NCBI GenBank assembly: GCA_034189125.1 | Contig: JAXHVB010000017.1 | Span: 1-5,514 of the forward strand | DNA: 5,514 nucleotides | Origin: UBA5862 sp002408105 | Lineage (GTDB): Bacteria; Pseudomonadota; Gammaproteobacteria; Pseudomonadales; UBA5862 | Reading direction: 5' to 3' | Part shown: positions 5,362 through 5,514 of the stretch, piece by piece | How the letters are laid out: each line of letters begins with the position of its first letter | Position numbering within the stretch: the first letter of the stretch is position 1 | Notes under the pieces: generated by a model | The model's database searches: none | What the model was told of the DNA's origin: nothing | What the model saw: the letters and a program-made list of their open reading frames with translations, nothing else | Position numbers and translations under genes: made by a program

Positions 5362-5514
5362 TGCTGTTCTCAACCTTATCGGAATTCATGGCACGGGGTG
5401 GCCCCGTGCTGTGGTTCATTGCCGCCGATGCGGCGATTTTGGGGTTCCTGGTGATCGAGCGCTACTGGTTTATTCAGCTGAGTTTCCCGCGCAGCTTCAA
5501 GGCGCGTTGTAGAG
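5361..5514 (+). CDS. exbB: ExbB2-like TonB-system proton channel protein, N-terminal fragment (3' end outside window)
   Basis: The frame starts at ATG 5361-5363, sharing one base with the preceding stop (TGATG), and stays open to the window end for 51 codons. The start MLFSTLSEFMARGGPVLW, then a hydrophobic helix (about 16-32) and the VIERYWFI stretch (31-38), is the usual N-terminus of the short ExbB2 type: an amphipathic lead, GGPVLW, the first membrane helix and an E-R-x-W/Y end. ExbB forms the pentameric inner-membrane channel that, with ExbD, uses the proton gradient to drive TonB. No separate ribosome binding site is clear, so initiation is probably coupled to TtpC translation. An in-frame ATG at 5388 is a less likely start because it would leave out the amphipathic lead. 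ExbD, TonB and a TPR protein should follow. Confidence 0.82.
   Translation, partial: MLFSTLSEFMARGGPVLWFIAADAAILGFLVIERYWFIQLSFPRSFKARCR
5391..5409 (+). repeat. Stable hairpin early in the exbB-like coding sequence
   Basis: GCACGGGG at 5391-5398 and CCCCGTGC at 5402-5409 form a perfect 8-bp stem with a 3-base loop, starting 30 bases after the first base of the start codon. It lies over the codons for the conserved Arg-Gly-Gly-Pro-Val. It may tune translation of exbB relative to ttpC, or may just follow from codon choice at a conserved motif. Confidence 0.35.

Noticed and set aside
1..5514. CRISPR array, complete insertion sequence, rRNA or toxin-antitoxin pair
   Set aside because: No regularly spaced repeats, transposase motifs, rRNA-like sequence or paired small genes were seen on either strand.

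Overview
The window most likely comes from a proteobacterium, probably a gammaproteobacterium. This rests on its fairly high G+C content, on a TtpC/ExbB2-type TonB energising operon of the kind described in Vibrio and relatives, and on a PEP-CTERM-type tail (VPVPAAVWLFGSGLLGLIG) typical of environmental Gammaproteobacteria. No species can be assigned from sequence reading alone.

Layout from left to right. (1) Positions 3-500 (+) hold the 3' end of an FtsX/MacB-type ABC transporter permease. (2) Positions 605-913 (-) hold a short ORF with a convincing signal peptide and a Cys/His-containing mature part, pointing towards the permease. (3) Positions 914-1588 contain no gene I can support, only short repeats and one palindrome. 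(4) Positions 1589-2020 (-) hold a Fur-family metalloregulator, possibly Zur-like. (5) Positions 2162-2965 (-) hold a secreted, His-containing PEP-CTERM-type protein resembling the Zur-repressed all3515 family. A strong hairpin separates it from the regulator gene. (6) Positions 2966-3244 are a divergent control region with several palindromes. (7) Positions 3245-5514 (+) hold a tightly coupled operon: DUF3450 periplasmic coiled-coil protein, TtpC-like protein with a MotA/TolQ/ExbB domain, and the start of an ExbB2-like proton-channel protein, cut by the window end. ExbD, TonB and a TPR protein are expected next.

The proposed logic is inference. A Fur-family repressor, plausibly sensing zinc, would control the divergently transcribed PEP-CTERM gene and the TonB-energising operon. 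A palindrome GCAAC-N3-GTTGC lies between the two genes, with a near-copy in the PEP-CTERM leader and a third copy beyond the regulator gene. The ABC permease at the left edge also resembles a type known from Zur-controlled clusters in Pseudomonas. Taken together the window looks like a zinc-scarcity (or other metal-scarcity) locus in which a surface-sorted metal-binding protein may work with a dedicated TonB system. The gene families are read from sequence; the metal, the operator assignment and the cooperation are hypotheses.
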